Shown piece by piece: positions 46,369-55,512 of a stretch of DNA of 64,000 nt. The stretch is from Halocatena pleomorpha (lineage in GTDB: Archaea; Halobacteriota; Halobacteria; Halobacteriales; Haloarculaceae): contig NZ_RRCH01000002.1 of NCBI RefSeq assembly GCF_003862495.1, positions 80,677-144,676 on the forward strand, in the 5' to 3' direction. Below the pieces are notes generated by a model. The model was not told where the DNA came from. It ran no database searches and was given only the letters and a program-made list of their open reading frames with translations. Positions within the stretch are counted from its first letter, which is position 1. Each line of letters opens with the position of its first letter. Both the position numbers and the translations under genes were made by a program.

Positions 46369-47706
46369 ATGCCGTGTAGTCATGCCAACAGCGGTAGAGA
46401 TTCTAAGGAAGACCGATTGAGTCGGAGAGATTTCATGAAAGCTGCTGTAGCGATCGGTGGGACGAACGCACTCATAGCGGTTCGTTCCCGGTCTGAGACC
46501 CCGCCGGGCGGGACAGATGATCGCTCGAACTTACCCGACAGACAGTTCGCATGGAACGATTACATCCCAAAAAATAATATCGGGCTAGCGAAAGGTCCGA
46601 GTCATCGGCTTCTGTTACACTTGAAGTATCGAAGGGAGGGTGTTCCCAACAGGACCGACCGGGAGACCGTAGAAGACGCCTTGCGGACGCTCGAAAGGGG
46701 ATTCGAATGGAGCAATGAAGGCCTCTTATTCACGATCGGGTACTCACCGGCGTACTTCGATCGATTCGACACGGATCTTCCCCCAGACACGGGGCTTCGA
46801 GATCCGAGTGAAGTCATCGACCAGGTGGATATCGAACGGAGCGGAAACGTTGTCGTCGAGACCGATGATGCCCACATGCATTTAACTAGCGACAATCCAT
46901 TGGTACTTCTCGAAGCCGAGGCCGCATTGTTCGGTGATGTTTCAGAGATCAATGGAGAGCCAGTCACAGCTGATTTCTCTGAGATCTTTAAAAAGGTGGA
47001 TCGACGGACTGGATTTACCGGTGCCCCACTGCCCCACGAGAGTTGGAAGGAAGACGTTCCCGGTGATAACCCGGTTACTGAGGAGGCACCAGTTCTATTC
47101 GGGTTCAAATCACTGTTCACGGACAGCCAGCCATCCGAGGATCACGTCGCCATCACCTCATCAGACCATCCGTTTTGTGGCGGAACGACCGAGCACGTGT
47201 CGATTCTCCGTGACGATGGAGTCAGAAAGTGGTACAGCGAGCACTGTACCGAAGAACGAATCGATCGGATGTTCAGTCCTTCACACAATAGCGACGAGAC
47301 CGGCCAGCATGGTCGCAAGCTCGGACGTCAGAGTGGAACGAGCGAACAGAGCATGGTAGACATCGCCGAAGAAACAGTCAAGAACGCGCGGGAACACGGC
47401 GTCGTGGGCCACGCTCAGAAGCTCGCACGTGCGCGGAATCCGCTTCCTCCGCTCCTCCGACGTGACTTTCCCTCGACCGATAACGGACACCCACACACCC
47501 AGTTTATATCTCTTCAGCGCACGATCGACGATTTTATTGATGTTAGAAAGATGATGTCGTTCGTCGATCCAGAGAACGAACGACCAGCTGCCTCAGAGGT
47601 TCCGATAGAAAATCATGGCATACAGGGGTTCTTCAAAGTGATTCGTAGGGGTAACTACCTCATTCCACCGCGCCATCTGCGTGCATTCCCATCACCGAAT
47701 CCGTAG
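46369..47706 (+). CDS. Tat-exported DyP-type peroxidase-like protein
   Basis: About 445 residues. A twin-arginine signal, RLSRRDFMKAAVAIGGTNAL, begins near residue 19. The first ferredoxin-like domain has LLFTIGYSPAYFDRFDTDLP. The C-terminal part has HPHTQFISLQRTIDDFIDVR and YLIPPRHLRAFP. The layout resembles haloarchaeal DUF7405 proteins related to DyP peroxidase/EfeB. The proximal haem His and the GxxDG distal motif could not be placed with certainty. A secreted oxidase acting late on the cluster's product is plausible. The ATG at 46369 was chosen over GTG 46363. Confidence 0.65.
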   Translation: MPCSHANSGRDSKEDRLSRRDFMKAAVAIGGTNALIAVRSRSETPPGGTDDRSNLPDRQFAWNDYIPKNNIGLAKGPSHRLLLHLKYRREGVPNRTDRETVEDALRTLERGFEWSNEGLLFTIGYSPAYFDRFDTDLPPDTGLRDPSEVIDQVDIERSGNVVVETDDAHMHLTSDNPLVLLEAEAALFGDVSEINGEPVTADFSEIFKKVDRRTGFTGAPLPHESWKEDVPGDNPVTEEAPVLFGFKSLFTDSQPSEDHVAITSSDHPFCGGTTEHVSILRDDGVRKWYSEHCTEERIDRMFSPSHNSDETGQHGRKLGRQSGTSEQSMVDIAEETVKNAREHGVVGHAQKLARARNPLPPLLRRDFPSTDNGHPHTQFISLQRTIDDFIDVRKMMSFVDPENERPAASEVPIENHGIQGFFKVIRRGNYLIPPRHLRAFPSPNP

Positions 47707-47772
47707 ACAGAACAGAAACATCGCCTAAAACGATCCGACAAGATAGCAGAGACGTGAACAAGAACTATTATG

Positions 47773-47806
47773 CTGTTAAGTATGATGTACCACATGAAAT
47801 TTGGTG
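47773..47806 (+). promoter_or_regulatory. Promoter elements of the first HxlR gene
   Basis: CTGTTAAGT (47773-47781) is shared with the promoter of the second HxlR gene (57997-58005). It is followed by TACCACATgaaatTTGGTGA (47788-47806), whose half-site is also found in front of the P450 gene at 49552. Likely regulator binding sites. Confidence 0.4.
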
Positions 47807-47816
47807 AACAAAAGCC

Positions 47817-48176
47817 ATGGTGAAAAATTCGGAGGAATCATCCACAACAGTGCATTCGAGCTGTGACACTCCCACTTGTTACTGTCCAATTGGAGGGGTA
47901 ATGGACGTTCTCAACCGCCGATACGCGATGCAGTTGATTTGCGTTATCGGTACCATCGGTCCAGCAAGATACGGTACGATCGAAGACACATTAGACGGTG
48001 TGAGCAGTTCGACGCTGTCGGCACGCCTCAATGAGTTTGTCGAGTTGGGCTATCTATTCCGAAAACAGTACGCAGAAGTTCCACCTCGCGTCGAGTACGA
48101 ACTCACTCCAAAAGGCGAGCAATTGTGCCAACGACTAGAACCTCTTCTTGAATGGGCCAGAGATCAGGAAGACTAA
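47817..48176 (+). CDS. HxlR-type winged-helix regulator (cluster copy 1)
   Basis: 119 residues. HxlR/MarR-like winged helix: YCPIGGVMDVLNRRYAMQLI, GPARYGTIEDTLDGVSSSTL, RLNEFVELGYLFRKQYAEVP, PPRVEYELTPKG. The N-terminal CDTPTCYCP holds three Cys, like redox- or thiol-sensing HxlR proteins (HypR/YodB type). About 65% identical by eye to the protein at 58040. Convergent with the P450 gene. Confidence 0.87.
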   Translation: MVKNSEESSTTVHSSCDTPTCYCPIGGVMDVLNRRYAMQLICVIGTIGPARYGTIEDTLDGVSSSTLSARLNEFVELGYLFRKQYAEVPPRVEYELTPKGEQLCQRLEPLLEWARDQED

Positions 48177-48331
48177 CCGTAGCACTCGTTTTGTTCGGCC
48201 GAATCACTTCGAAGGTTCGGTCTTGGTCGTATCATCCCGATGCTCCCGAACATGACTGCCGGGCTGCCATGGAATCCGCGTCGATCGGAAGAATCGATCC
48301 ACAGCCGTGTCGCCACTTAGCTGTGAGTGCG

Positions 48332-49552
48332 TCACAACTCCGTTCCGACATCGATCTGGAGACTCTTGATTCCGTGTAGAGTGGGGTGAACGATCGGCTC
48401 ACACTTTCTTGTAGTAATCTCTATCTCATACACCCGTTCGAAGAACTTCGAGAGAGCAACGTCTGCTTCGAGCCGGGCGAGTGGTGCGCCCAGACAGTAA
48501 TGAGCCCCTGCTCCGAAGGCGATGTGTCTGTTTGGAGTGCGAGTGGGAACGAATTCCGCCGGTGTTTCGAACTCCTGTTCGTCTCGGTTGGCCGACCCGA
48601 TCCAAGCGACAACCCGTTCTCCTTTGGGTATCTGTGTGTCACCTACTTCCACTTCGGTTCGAGTTATGCGCGGCATGGTGTGTAGCGGTGAACGGTATCG
48701 AAGCACCTCATCGACCGCCGAGTCGAGAGAAATCGAACCGTCTCGAATTTCGGGGACGATGTTGTGTTTGGCGAACATCCAGATTGCGCTGGTTAGGAGA
48801 GACACCGACGTGATGTGACCCGCCCCGAGAAGAAGATTACAGGTGTCGAACACTTCTTTCTCTGTGAGCCGAGAACCATCCTCGCCATATCGAACGAGTT
48901 CCGAGATCAAACCATCCCCTGGATTTCGTTTTCGCTCATCGATGATTTCCTCGAAATACTTGTGGATCTTGTTAACTGGATTCGTTCGTTCCCGACGTGG
49001 ATCTTCTCCACGGGTTTTCTGTGGTGGGAGCATGCCTCTCGACCACTGTATGAACTGGTCTCGGTCGTTCGTCGGAAGCCCCAACAGTTCCGCAATGACA
49101 CCGATGGTGATTGGGAAGGCGACCTCAGAGACGATCTCTATCTCGGACCCATCGGCAAGCGCTTTGTCGAGCGTTTCGTCGACGAGGCGTTCTAGCTCGG
49201 GTCGGTAGTTTCGGAGCGAGCCTGCCGTAAAGTGTTCGTCGACTGGGCCTCGCAACCGACCGTGTTCGGGGGGATCGACCCGGATCATTGTATCCTTTCT
49301 CTCACCCGGGCTCGTTCCTCTTGTACTGCCGTCCGTAGACGACAATCGTGAAGAAAACTGTTCGTGGTTGCACAGCACTGTATCGATATCGTTGTACCGG
49401 AAGATGTCCCAACAATCTCGTTTCTCATCGTACCGTACTGGTGCAGTTTCTCGCATCGTTTCGTACCACGGAAACGGATCGAGTTGACGCTCTGTAAGCG
49501 CGAGTTCCGTCGGTATCTGACCGAGTTGGGTAGGGGGGCCGTTGCTAGTCAC
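48332..49552 (-). CDS. Cytochrome P450 (cluster enzyme 1)
   Basis: 406 residues, full length for a bacterial-type soluble P450. I-helix LLGAGHITSVSLLTS (oxygen-binding T), ExxR in EVLRYRSP, and haem loop FGAGAHYCLG with ligand Cys353. P450s hydroxylate or couple substrates using ferredoxin partners; none is encoded here. Its promoter carries TGTGGTAAtttgTTACACCA (49574-49593), an inverted repeat. It shares ~40% identity by eye with the P450 at 55513. Confidence 0.92.
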   Translation of the reverse strand: MTSNGPPTQLGQIPTELALTERQLDPFPWYETMRETAPVRYDEKRDCWDIFRYNDIDTVLCNHEQFSSRLSSTDGSTRGTSPGERKDTMIRVDPPEHGRLRGPVDEHFTAGSLRNYRPELERLVDETLDKALADGSEIEIVSEVAFPITIGVIAELLGLPTNDRDQFIQWSRGMLPPQKTRGEDPRRERTNPVNKIHKYFEEIIDERKRNPGDGLISELVRYGEDGSRLTEKEVFDTCNLLLGAGHITSVSLLTSAIWMFAKHNIVPEIRDGSISLDSAVDEVLRYRSPLHTMPRITRTEVEVGDTQIPKGERVVAWIGSANRDEQEFETPAEFVPTRTPNRHIAFGAGAHYCLGAPLARLEADVALSKFFERVYEIEITTRKCEPIVHPTLHGIKSLQIDVGTEL

Positions 49553-49573
49553 ATCTAGTTATTTCTTTGTGTA

Positions 49574-49593
49574 TGTGGTAATTTGTTACACCA
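49574..49593 (-). promoter_or_regulatory. Inverted repeat upstream of the first P450 gene
   Basis: TGTGGTAA-tttg-TTACACCA, about 22 bases before the start codon. The ATGTGGTA half-site recurs before the HxlR gene at 47817, suggesting HxlR-type control. Confidence 0.4.
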
Positions 49594-49618
49594 TGTATAT
49601 TTGGTAGATATATAAGAA

Positions 49619-50566
49619 CTACAGCGGAAACATGTTGAACAGCACTCCACCGCTGATACCGATCACGACAACTGTCGTCATGTACACCACCAAGAGCTGA
49701 CGTTCGAATAACTTATTCAACATGATAAGTTCCGGTAAGCTTATCGCGACGACACCGACAAGAAGCGCCAGCACGGTGCCGAGTGGAATTCCTTTATCGA
49801 CGAGCGACGCCGCGATCGGAAGCATTGCTGTCACGTCGAGATACAACGGAACACCCGCTAGGACAGCTAGCGGAACCGCAAGCGGATTTTGTGGGCCGAG
49901 AATAGCTAGTAGCCACTCGATAGGAACGAGGCCATGGATGATAGCAGCAACGGCAAGACCAAACAGCGCGTACGGTAGCATCTCCTTGAAGAACTCCCAC
50001 GCCTGAGACGCAGCTCGTTTGAAATGAACCGAATGAGTCACTGACACTTTCTGGTTCAGTGTCCCCCCATCGCTCATCATCGGCTGTTCATTACTCACCG
50101 ACCTCAACAACTCGGTGTCTTTGATGTGGTCCTCAAGATTCAGCCGACCGAGTATGATCCCACCACAGACGGCAGCAGCAAACATCGCTCCAACATACAG
50201 GAGCATTATCTCGAGCCCAAACAGTCCAATGAGCAGTGTGATGGCGATCTCGTTGATGAGGGGCGAGGCGATGAGAAACGAAAAGACGATACCGAGTGGG
50301 GCACCGGACTGGAGCAGTCCAGCAGCGACAGGGAGACTTGAACACGAACAGAAGGGAGTTACGGACCCGAGGAAAGCTGCAGCGACATTCCCGGTCCCCT
50401 CGTCTCGACCCCGCAAGACGGCTTCGAGCCGGTCGGGAGCAGCGTACTCTTGCAGTATCCCCACGAGAAACGATGCCAAAATGAACAAAGGAAGGATAAC
50501 AAGCAAGAGATGGAGGAAATACGTTCCCGAGTCGAGGAGCGACGCTTCGATGCCCGGTGGTATCAT
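49619..50566 (-). CDS. DUF318/SO_0444-type metal(loid) efflux permease
   Basis: 315 residues, eight or more helices. Carries the family motif TPFCSCSSLPVAAGLL (about residue 62-77) and GVPLYLDVTAMLPIAASL in the second half. Members (PF03773) include ArsP exporters of trivalent organoarsenicals and proposed Cu/Zn exporters. The paired Cys in the helix are needed for substrate thiolation in ArsP. The start at 50566 overlaps the ArsR stop (ATGA), so it is one operon with the regulator. Confidence 0.82.
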   Translation of the reverse strand: MIPPGIEASLLDSGTYFLHLLLVILPLFILASFLVGILQEYAAPDRLEAVLRGRDEGTGNVAAAFLGSVTPFCSCSSLPVAAGLLQSGAPLGIVFSFLIASPLINEIAITLLIGLFGLEIMLLYVGAMFAAAVCGGIILGRLNLEDHIKDTELLRSVSNEQPMMSDGGTLNQKVSVTHSVHFKRAASQAWEFFKEMLPYALFGLAVAAIIHGLVPIEWLLAILGPQNPLAVPLAVLAGVPLYLDVTAMLPIAASLVDKGIPLGTVLALLVGVVAISLPELIMLNKLFERQLLVVYMTTVVVIGISGGVLFNMFPL

Positions 50567-50946
50567 TCGTCGTCCCTCATCGCCTCGGCCAGGTTGAGCA
50601 GTTCGAACGCAGCCGTGTCTGCTGTCCGGTATAGCCGCCACGTGCCCTGTTTCCGAGATTTGACCAATCCTGCGTCTTTCAACTTCCGGAGATGGGTTGC
50701 GACAGTCGACTGTGGGGCCTCAAGTGCCGCCTGAAGTTCACAGACACACCGCTCACCCTCGCGCAGTATTTCGAGGATTCGAATCCGGTCCTCGTTGGCG
50801 AGTGCTTTGAATATCTCCTGTTTCTGTTCGGTGTCCTCGTTGCTCGGTACGAGGCTCTGGAGTGTCTCGATCCGTTCGGTCGGCTCGTCGACGAGCTTGT
50901 TGAGGCCATAACACGTGGGCTCGGACGGAGTGTCGGTGTTCATCAT
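50563..50946 (-). CDS. ArsR-family metalloregulator
   Basis: 127 residues. Winged helix IFKALANEDRIRILEILREG, then the metal-box segment ERCVCELQAALEAPQSTVAT (ELCVCEL type) and HLRKLKDAGLVKSRKQGTWR. The CVC pair is the classical As/Sb/Cd-sensing site. It would repress its own operon with the permease. The start could be 50946 or the adjacent ATG at 50943. A shared operator-like site precedes this gene and the small gene at 51272. Confidence 0.88.
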   Translation of the reverse strand: MMNTDTPSEPTCYGLNKLVDEPTERIETLQSLVPSNEDTEQKQEIFKALANEDRIRILEILREGERCVCELQAALEAPQSTVATHLRKLKDAGLVKSRKQGTWRLYRTADTAAFELLNLAEAMRDDE

Positions 50947-50954
50947 GATTATTG

Positions 50955-50976
50955 TATTGTGATATTTCGATATTAC
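50955..50976 (-). promoter_or_regulatory. ArsR operator-like site 1
   Basis: Plus-strand text TATTGTGATATTTCGATATT, just upstream of the ArsR start. It shares TATyGTGATATyyCGAwAT with the site at 51275. Confidence 0.55.
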
Positions 50977-51272
50977 GTGTGTGACGTATTGGCCGACGTC
51001 TCCGTGGTGCGCTCCCCCAGTGCCACAGCGAGAGAATGGAGATCTGTGATTGCCTCATTTTCGAGATCAGCGTCGATCGTGGCGACCAACTCTTCGAACG
51101 GTAGCTCACCTTTGTAATAGCTGATGAGGTCGTCTTCGGTGAGCTTACTGTTTTCGATCACGGCCAGAGCCTCGGGCGGCGCTTCACTGCCACAATCACA
51201 GCCACCTTCTTCGTCAGCGGTGTAACGGTCTTCGAGACGATTCCACAGTCGGTTGGCTACATCTTGGAACAT
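50973..51272 (-). CDS. Small CDC-motif protein, probably metal-related
   Basis: 99 residues, MFQDVANRLWNRLEDRYTAD followed by GGCDCGSEAPPEALAVIENS and a helical acidic C-terminus. The CxC motif and the shared ArsR-type operator link it to thiophilic metal handling. Start at 51272 rather than further upstream, because the operator and TATA (tatttaaata near 51318) lie immediately before it. No named family. Confidence 0.6.
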   Translation of the reverse strand: MFQDVANRLWNRLEDRYTADEEGGCDCGSEAPPEALAVIENSKLTEDDLISYYKGELPFEELVATIDADLENEAITDLHSLAVALGERTTETSANTSHT

Positions 51273-51274
51273 AC

Positions 51275-51297
51275 TATATCGTGATATCCCGAAATAT
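51275..51297 (-). promoter_or_regulatory. ArsR operator-like site 2
   Basis: TATCGTGATATCCCGAAATAT, ending three bases before the ATG at 51272. It contains a dyad around GATATC and matches site 1 at about 17 of 20 positions. In this position it would block transcription or translation start. Confidence 0.55.
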
Positions 51298-51390
51298 ATA
51301 AGTGTTAGGTATTTAAATATTCGTGCAAAGCGACGGAGTACTAGAGACGAGAAATCGAGGTTCACAAAACCTGTTCACAGTAGCCGACCA

Positions 51391-52296
51391 CTACACCCAG
51401 CCAGCAAGAAACGTATTTGCCGCGAGTGAGATGTTAATTACTGTCGCACAACGGCTGATATCGAAGGACGATGAAACGAAATCCGATTGTCTTTGTTCAC
51501 CCATTTCACAGGCTCGAATATATATTCGGGTAAAATTAACAGCGAAAAATAATAGCACCACAGTCAAGAGGATATAATTGATAATCAGGGAAACGGCGGC
51601 TGCCACGGCTAGAAGTCCCAACGAAACGAGAAGCGAGTTGGCGACACCTAACCTCTGAGTGAACGTACTTATTCCGGACTTTCTGTCGTAGTACGTATCA
51701 CCTATCTGGTACATTATGTGATAAGAGTACGAATACAGAAACACGACACCGAGCAGGACGATCGAAACCGTTGTCAGTTTCTGAGAGAGGAGAACGATTC
51801 CCGGCAGTAGGATGCAGAGCACGTCAACAGCCGAAGTAACGAGATGATTGATTGCTCCCTGTTCTTTAAATCGTGGTGGATAAGAGTAGGTATAGCCGAA
51901 GAAGCTAGAGATCGCTCCAATGGTTACGTAAAGAGGGTCTCCTGTAAGATACGACAAGTAGCCCCACAACCACAGACCGAGAAGAAGTTCTACGATCATC
52001 AATGTGCGAGCATTCTTTTTTCCGATCGTATCGACCGAATCGGGGACGTATGACTTCTCGGGATTCATCCGATCGATCGGATAATCGTGGATAGCGTCCG
52101 CGATTGAAGCGTGTGCTTTCATGAATATTACTGCGAAGAAGAAGATGGCTATCTCCAGCGCGCGACCCATTACTGCCGGACGGTGTGAGATCCCGATGAT
52201 GATTAGTAAATATCCGACGTTATAAGCCAACAGCGATGGAAATCGGTTGATAATCCAAAAAGCTTCGGCTAAATCCGCGATTCTCCCCGTGTTCAT
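51391..52296 (-). CDS. UbiA-superfamily prenyltransferase (possible terpene cyclase)
   Basis: 301 residues, about nine helices. First Asp-rich motif ADAIHDYPIDRMN with D67, D71 and D75, in place of the usual N-x3-D-x3-D (Asn to Asp at 67). Second motif YQIGDTYYDRKSG with D200 and D204. FGYTYSYPPRFKEQG (133-147) is typical of archaeal members. UbiA proteins transfer prenyl chains to aromatic or other acceptors, and some relatives cyclise prenyl diphosphates. With a dedicated prenyl synthase nearby, it is the likely scaffold-forming enzyme of the cluster. Confidence 0.85.
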   Translation of the reverse strand: MNTGRIADLAEAFWIINRFPSLLAYNVGYLLIIIGISHRPAVMGRALEIAIFFFAVIFMKAHASIADAIHDYPIDRMNPEKSYVPDSVDTIGKKNARTLMIVELLLGLWLWGYLSYLTGDPLYVTIGAISSFFGYTYSYPPRFKEQGAINHLVTSAVDVLCILLPGIVLLSQKLTTVSIVLLGVVFLYSYSYHIMYQIGDTYYDRKSGISTFTQRLGVANSLLVSLGLLAVAAAVSLIINYILLTVVLLFFAVNFTRIYIRACEMGEQRQSDFVSSSFDISRCATVINISLAANTFLAGWV

Positions 52297-52614
52297 TTGC
52301 CTATGAAGAGGGACAGATGGTGTTCGCCCAGTTTCCCCACGCTTCTCGCAAGCTGGTGTTCATTTGAACTCATTGCCACACTTTTACAACCAACTGGATA
52401 GAAAATTATTGCCAATATGTAGGGGTAAGTTAAATGCACAGAGCTTCACCGACTGCTCTCGTGCTGTCTAGCATCACAGCGTCGATCCGACGCCAGTGAC
52501 CTTTGATCTGTACTGTTCCCAATAAGAACCGAATATGCATTGGCAAATTCATAAAATAAAGGTATCCAATATATATGGATAAACACCTATACTAATACGG
52601 TTGGAGATGTCACC
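52297..52614. other. Divergent promoter region between UbiA and the membrane-protein gene
   Basis: About 318 bases without a gene. AT-rich block aaaataaaggtatccaatat near 52553 and a TATA-like tatatggataaa before 52615. Confidence 0.45.
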
Positions 52615-53076
52615 ATGGGAAATGAAAATAAGATCAATCCCGTATCCCGAGTAATTCGGGCTGTGAGTGGGTTTGGAAACACGACCACGAAACGGACCCT
52701 GATGATGGCTATTACAGCAGCTGCAGCCAATTTTGTAGTCGGATTGGCGTCGTGTGCTGGTTATCTGTTCGTCAATCAGCTACCATTTGGTCTAACGCCG
52801 GGCTGTCCCATTTATTTGGGCTATACAGCCATCGGTGTCGGTGTTTTGGGTGCCATCACATCGAACGTGTACCACTCCATCCCCGGTGCAACTGCGTCCC
52901 GTAAGGTGCTAGCGTTGGTGTTGCTCTCGTTACCAATCTACATCTCGGGAACGTTTTTGCCGATCGTTCGTCCGATCACTGAACCCGCTGGAATCGGCGT
53001 TAATATGCTATACTACCTCCTCTCGGGAGTGGTTGTGATGGGGGTTGTAGTCTACATGTACCAGACACACGAGTAA
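52615..53076 (+). CDS. Small four-helix membrane protein (cluster gene)
   Basis: 153 residues with four predicted helices (MMAITAAAANFVVGLASCAG, YLGYTAIGVGVLGAITSNVY, LALVLLSLPIYISGTFLPIV, YYLLSGVVVMGVVVYMY). No known domain. It precedes the aminotransferase by 40 bases, so probably the same transcript. It might be a membrane partner, an exporter subunit or an unrecognised enzyme of the pathway. Confidence 0.55.
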   Translation: MGNENKINPVSRVIRAVSGFGNTTTKRTLMMAITAAAANFVVGLASCAGYLFVNQLPFGLTPGCPIYLGYTAIGVGVLGAITSNVYHSIPGATASRKVLALVLLSLPIYISGTFLPIVRPITEPAGIGVNMLYYLLSGVVVMGVVVYMYQTHE

Positions 53077-53116
53077 TCGCTCGAAGCTTCAACAGCACAT
53101 TTAGATCCACAAGTCC

Positions 53117-54466
53117 ATGAAAGGTAACTCTGATCCGAACGACAGCACAATCGGTCCGCTCACACGGTCTCAAGAGCTCCTAGGCCGTGCAAACAAGCTG
53201 ATTCCGGGGGCTAGCCAATCACATAATACGAGTCCAACGAGCTGGATACGGGGAGCCGCCCCGACGCACATAGCGCGTGGGAAGGGAAGTCATGTCTGGG
53301 ATGTTGACGGTAACGAGTATATCGATCACATAAGCTCGGGTGGGGCAATCGTCCTCGGCCACGATGAGCCCGTTGTGAGTGAAGCCGTCACTGACCAAGT
53401 CTCAGACGGTACATTGTTCTCCCTGCCCCACCCCCTGCAGATCGAACTCGCTCAACAGTTCGTCGACATCATACCGTGTGCAGAAGCGGTTCGATTCGGG
53501 AAGAACGGTAACGACGTGACGACGCTTGCTGCGAAACTCGCTCGCTCGTACACCGACAGGAACGTCATTGCGACACAGGGATATCACGGGTGGCCGGATA
53601 TCTGGACGAGCGCTTCGCCGCAGTTGAGTAGCGGAGTTCCGTACGCCGTCGGTGACTTTACTGTTCCATTCGAATACAACAACATCGAAAACCTCGAACG
53701 TATATTCAGAGCACATCCGGAGAACGTTGCGGCAGTAGTCATGTCACCAGTTAGTCTTTCTCCCCCAGCCCCACCGGAAAACGATTTCCTTGAGCGTGTT
53801 CGTGAATTGACGAGAGAACAGGATGCACTCCTCATCTTCGATGAGATCATAACCGGCTTCCGCTACAGCATCGGGGGAGCACAGGAACACTTCGGCGTGA
53901 CACCGGATCTGGCGTGCTTCGCCAAGGCGATGGGTAATGGGTACCCGATTTCAGCCATCGCCGGTCGCCGTGATGTCATGGACGTTCTCGAGAACGACGA
54001 TTTCTTTTTCACACTTACGTATGCGAATGAAGCTGTCTCATTAGCCGCTGCAAACGCCTGTCTCTCGTTACTCCGGAGAGAGCCAGTGATCGAACACGTC
54101 TATCGCCAAGGGAAGACGCTCCAGGATGGATACAACGAACTCGCGGCCGAGCACAGTGTTGCAGACTACACCCGTTGCCACGGGTATCCAGCCTGCTCAC
54201 AGGTGTACTTCCGAAACGCCAACGGCAAGTCCGACCTTCTGTTGAAGACTCTCTTCGTTCAGGAGTGTCTCAAGCGTGGGATCTTGTTCTTTGGAGCCTT
54301 CTTCCCGAACTACAGCCACAGACACGGGGATATCCAACGAACACTTGGCGTGTTCGACAATGCGATGGCAGAGTTAGCGACTGCTATCGAAACCGGAGAC
54401 ATCGAGAGCCGACTCGAAGGCGATCCGCTCGGAATGACTGTCCGGGAGCAAATCGAGGAGGGGTGA
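53117..54466 (+). CDS. Class III PLP aminotransferase (glutamate-1-semialdehyde aminomutase-like)
   Basis: 449 residues. Fold-type I landmarks: PGASQSHNTSPTSWIRGAAP near 30-50, VWDVDGNEYIDHISSGGAIV, LLIFDEIITGFRYSIGGAQE (PLP ring Asp) and CFAKAMGNGYPISAIAG with PLP-Lys270. HemL-like members in biosynthetic clusters transfer or migrate amino groups on sugars, polyketides and terpenoids. Position beside UbiA and P450 genes argues for a tailoring role rather than haem synthesis. Confidence 0.88.
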   Translation: MKGNSDPNDSTIGPLTRSQELLGRANKLIPGASQSHNTSPTSWIRGAAPTHIARGKGSHVWDVDGNEYIDHISSGGAIVLGHDEPVVSEAVTDQVSDGTLFSLPHPLQIELAQQFVDIIPCAEAVRFGKNGNDVTTLAAKLARSYTDRNVIATQGYHGWPDIWTSASPQLSSGVPYAVGDFTVPFEYNNIENLERIFRAHPENVAAVVMSPVSLSPPAPPENDFLERVRELTREQDALLIFDEIITGFRYSIGGAQEHFGVTPDLACFAKAMGNGYPISAIAGRRDVMDVLENDDFFFTLTYANEAVSLAAANACLSLLRREPVIEHVYRQGKTLQDGYNELAAEHSVADYTRCHGYPACSQVYFRNANGKSDLLLKTLFVQECLKRGILFFGAFFPNYSHRHGDIQRTLGVFDNAMAELATAIETGDIESRLEGDPLGMTVREQIEEG

Positions 54467-54478
54467 CACACAGACGAT

Positions 54479-55240
54479 TCACTTCTTGGCGATCGTCCAG
54501 ATACGCTTTGAACTTTCGGTGGCAGACGTTTTCGTCCGTATATCTTCCCACGCTGTTACTGAATCGAATCCGGCTTGCTTCAAGCTGCTTCTGACCTCCT
54601 CGATTCTATACCCACGGTTCTTGTGTGTTTCGTCGATGCGCTCCCAAACATCACCATCGGCAATGAAGCCCGTGATTTCGACTGACAACAGATCTTCTGT
54701 CGTGTCGTACGTGATATCATGATGCACCTCGAAAAGATCGTCCGTATCGTGAGGAACGAGTGCTGGAGAGGTGGCGAACTCTCTCAGCCGCTTCCTATTC
54801 ACGAAATCAAACACGAAAATACCCTCCGGTCGCAGCGATCGGTAAACAGTCTCGAAGGCCGTACGGAGATCTTTCAGTTTACAAAGGTAGTTCACACTAT
54901 TGTACCAGCACGTGATAATGTCGAATTCCTTCGAAAATGGGAGTTCCCTCATGTCATACTGGTACAACGTACTGTCGACGGCTTCCTTCGTGAACCGCTC
55001 TTCAGCCAAACGCAACATTTCGCTCGACTTGTCAACCCCGGTTACGGTGTAGCCCTGCTTCGCAGCGAATGCCACGAACTCACCGTCGCCACAAGCGATG
55101 TCGAGAAGATCATCGCCAGTAAATTCGAACCGATCGTTGATCGTCCGGAAATTCCTCTTCACGACGCGACCGAAATCGCTCTGCTGTTTGTCGTACAACT
55201 GAGCAATCTCCTCCCATTCGTTGAATGATTTCTCACTCAT
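54479..55240 (-). CDS. SAM-dependent methyltransferase 2 (cluster gene)
   Basis: 253 residues. Class I fold with motif I LLDIACGDGEFVAFAAKQGY, VTGVDKSSEMLRLAEERF, and IITCWYNSVNYL plus VYRSLRPEGIFVFDFVNR. Small-molecule N- or O-methyltransferase type. Convergent with the aminotransferase, their stops 13 bases apart. Its start is preceded by AT-rich DNA. Confidence 0.82.
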   Translation of the reverse strand: MSEKSFNEWEEIAQLYDKQQSDFGRVVKRNFRTINDRFEFTGDDLLDIACGDGEFVAFAAKQGYTVTGVDKSSEMLRLAEERFTKEAVDSTLYQYDMRELPFSKEFDIITCWYNSVNYLCKLKDLRTAFETVYRSLRPEGIFVFDFVNRKRLREFATSPALVPHDTDDLFEVHHDITYDTTEDLLSVEITGFIADGDVWERIDETHKNRGYRIEEVRSSLKQAGFDSVTAWEDIRTKTSATESSKRIWTIAKK

Positions 55241-55512
55241 CTCAATTAATACGTTATTTTATTAGAATTAAAAATAAATAAATCTTGCTATAATAGTAAA
55301 TGTATCTGATAATCACAGAAAGATCGATGTTTTAATTGTACCAAGCATATTGGTGACAATCCTTTCCGTCGCATAGTGATAACCTCTGGTGATATGTCTG
55401 TGCAAACTGACCCGGATACTGCTATCTCAGTAACGGGCTTTGGCATAGTCAGCAACGAGGGACCGATCGAGCAGTATAGAGAGATAACACGATCGACGTA
55501 CACTGGATATCG

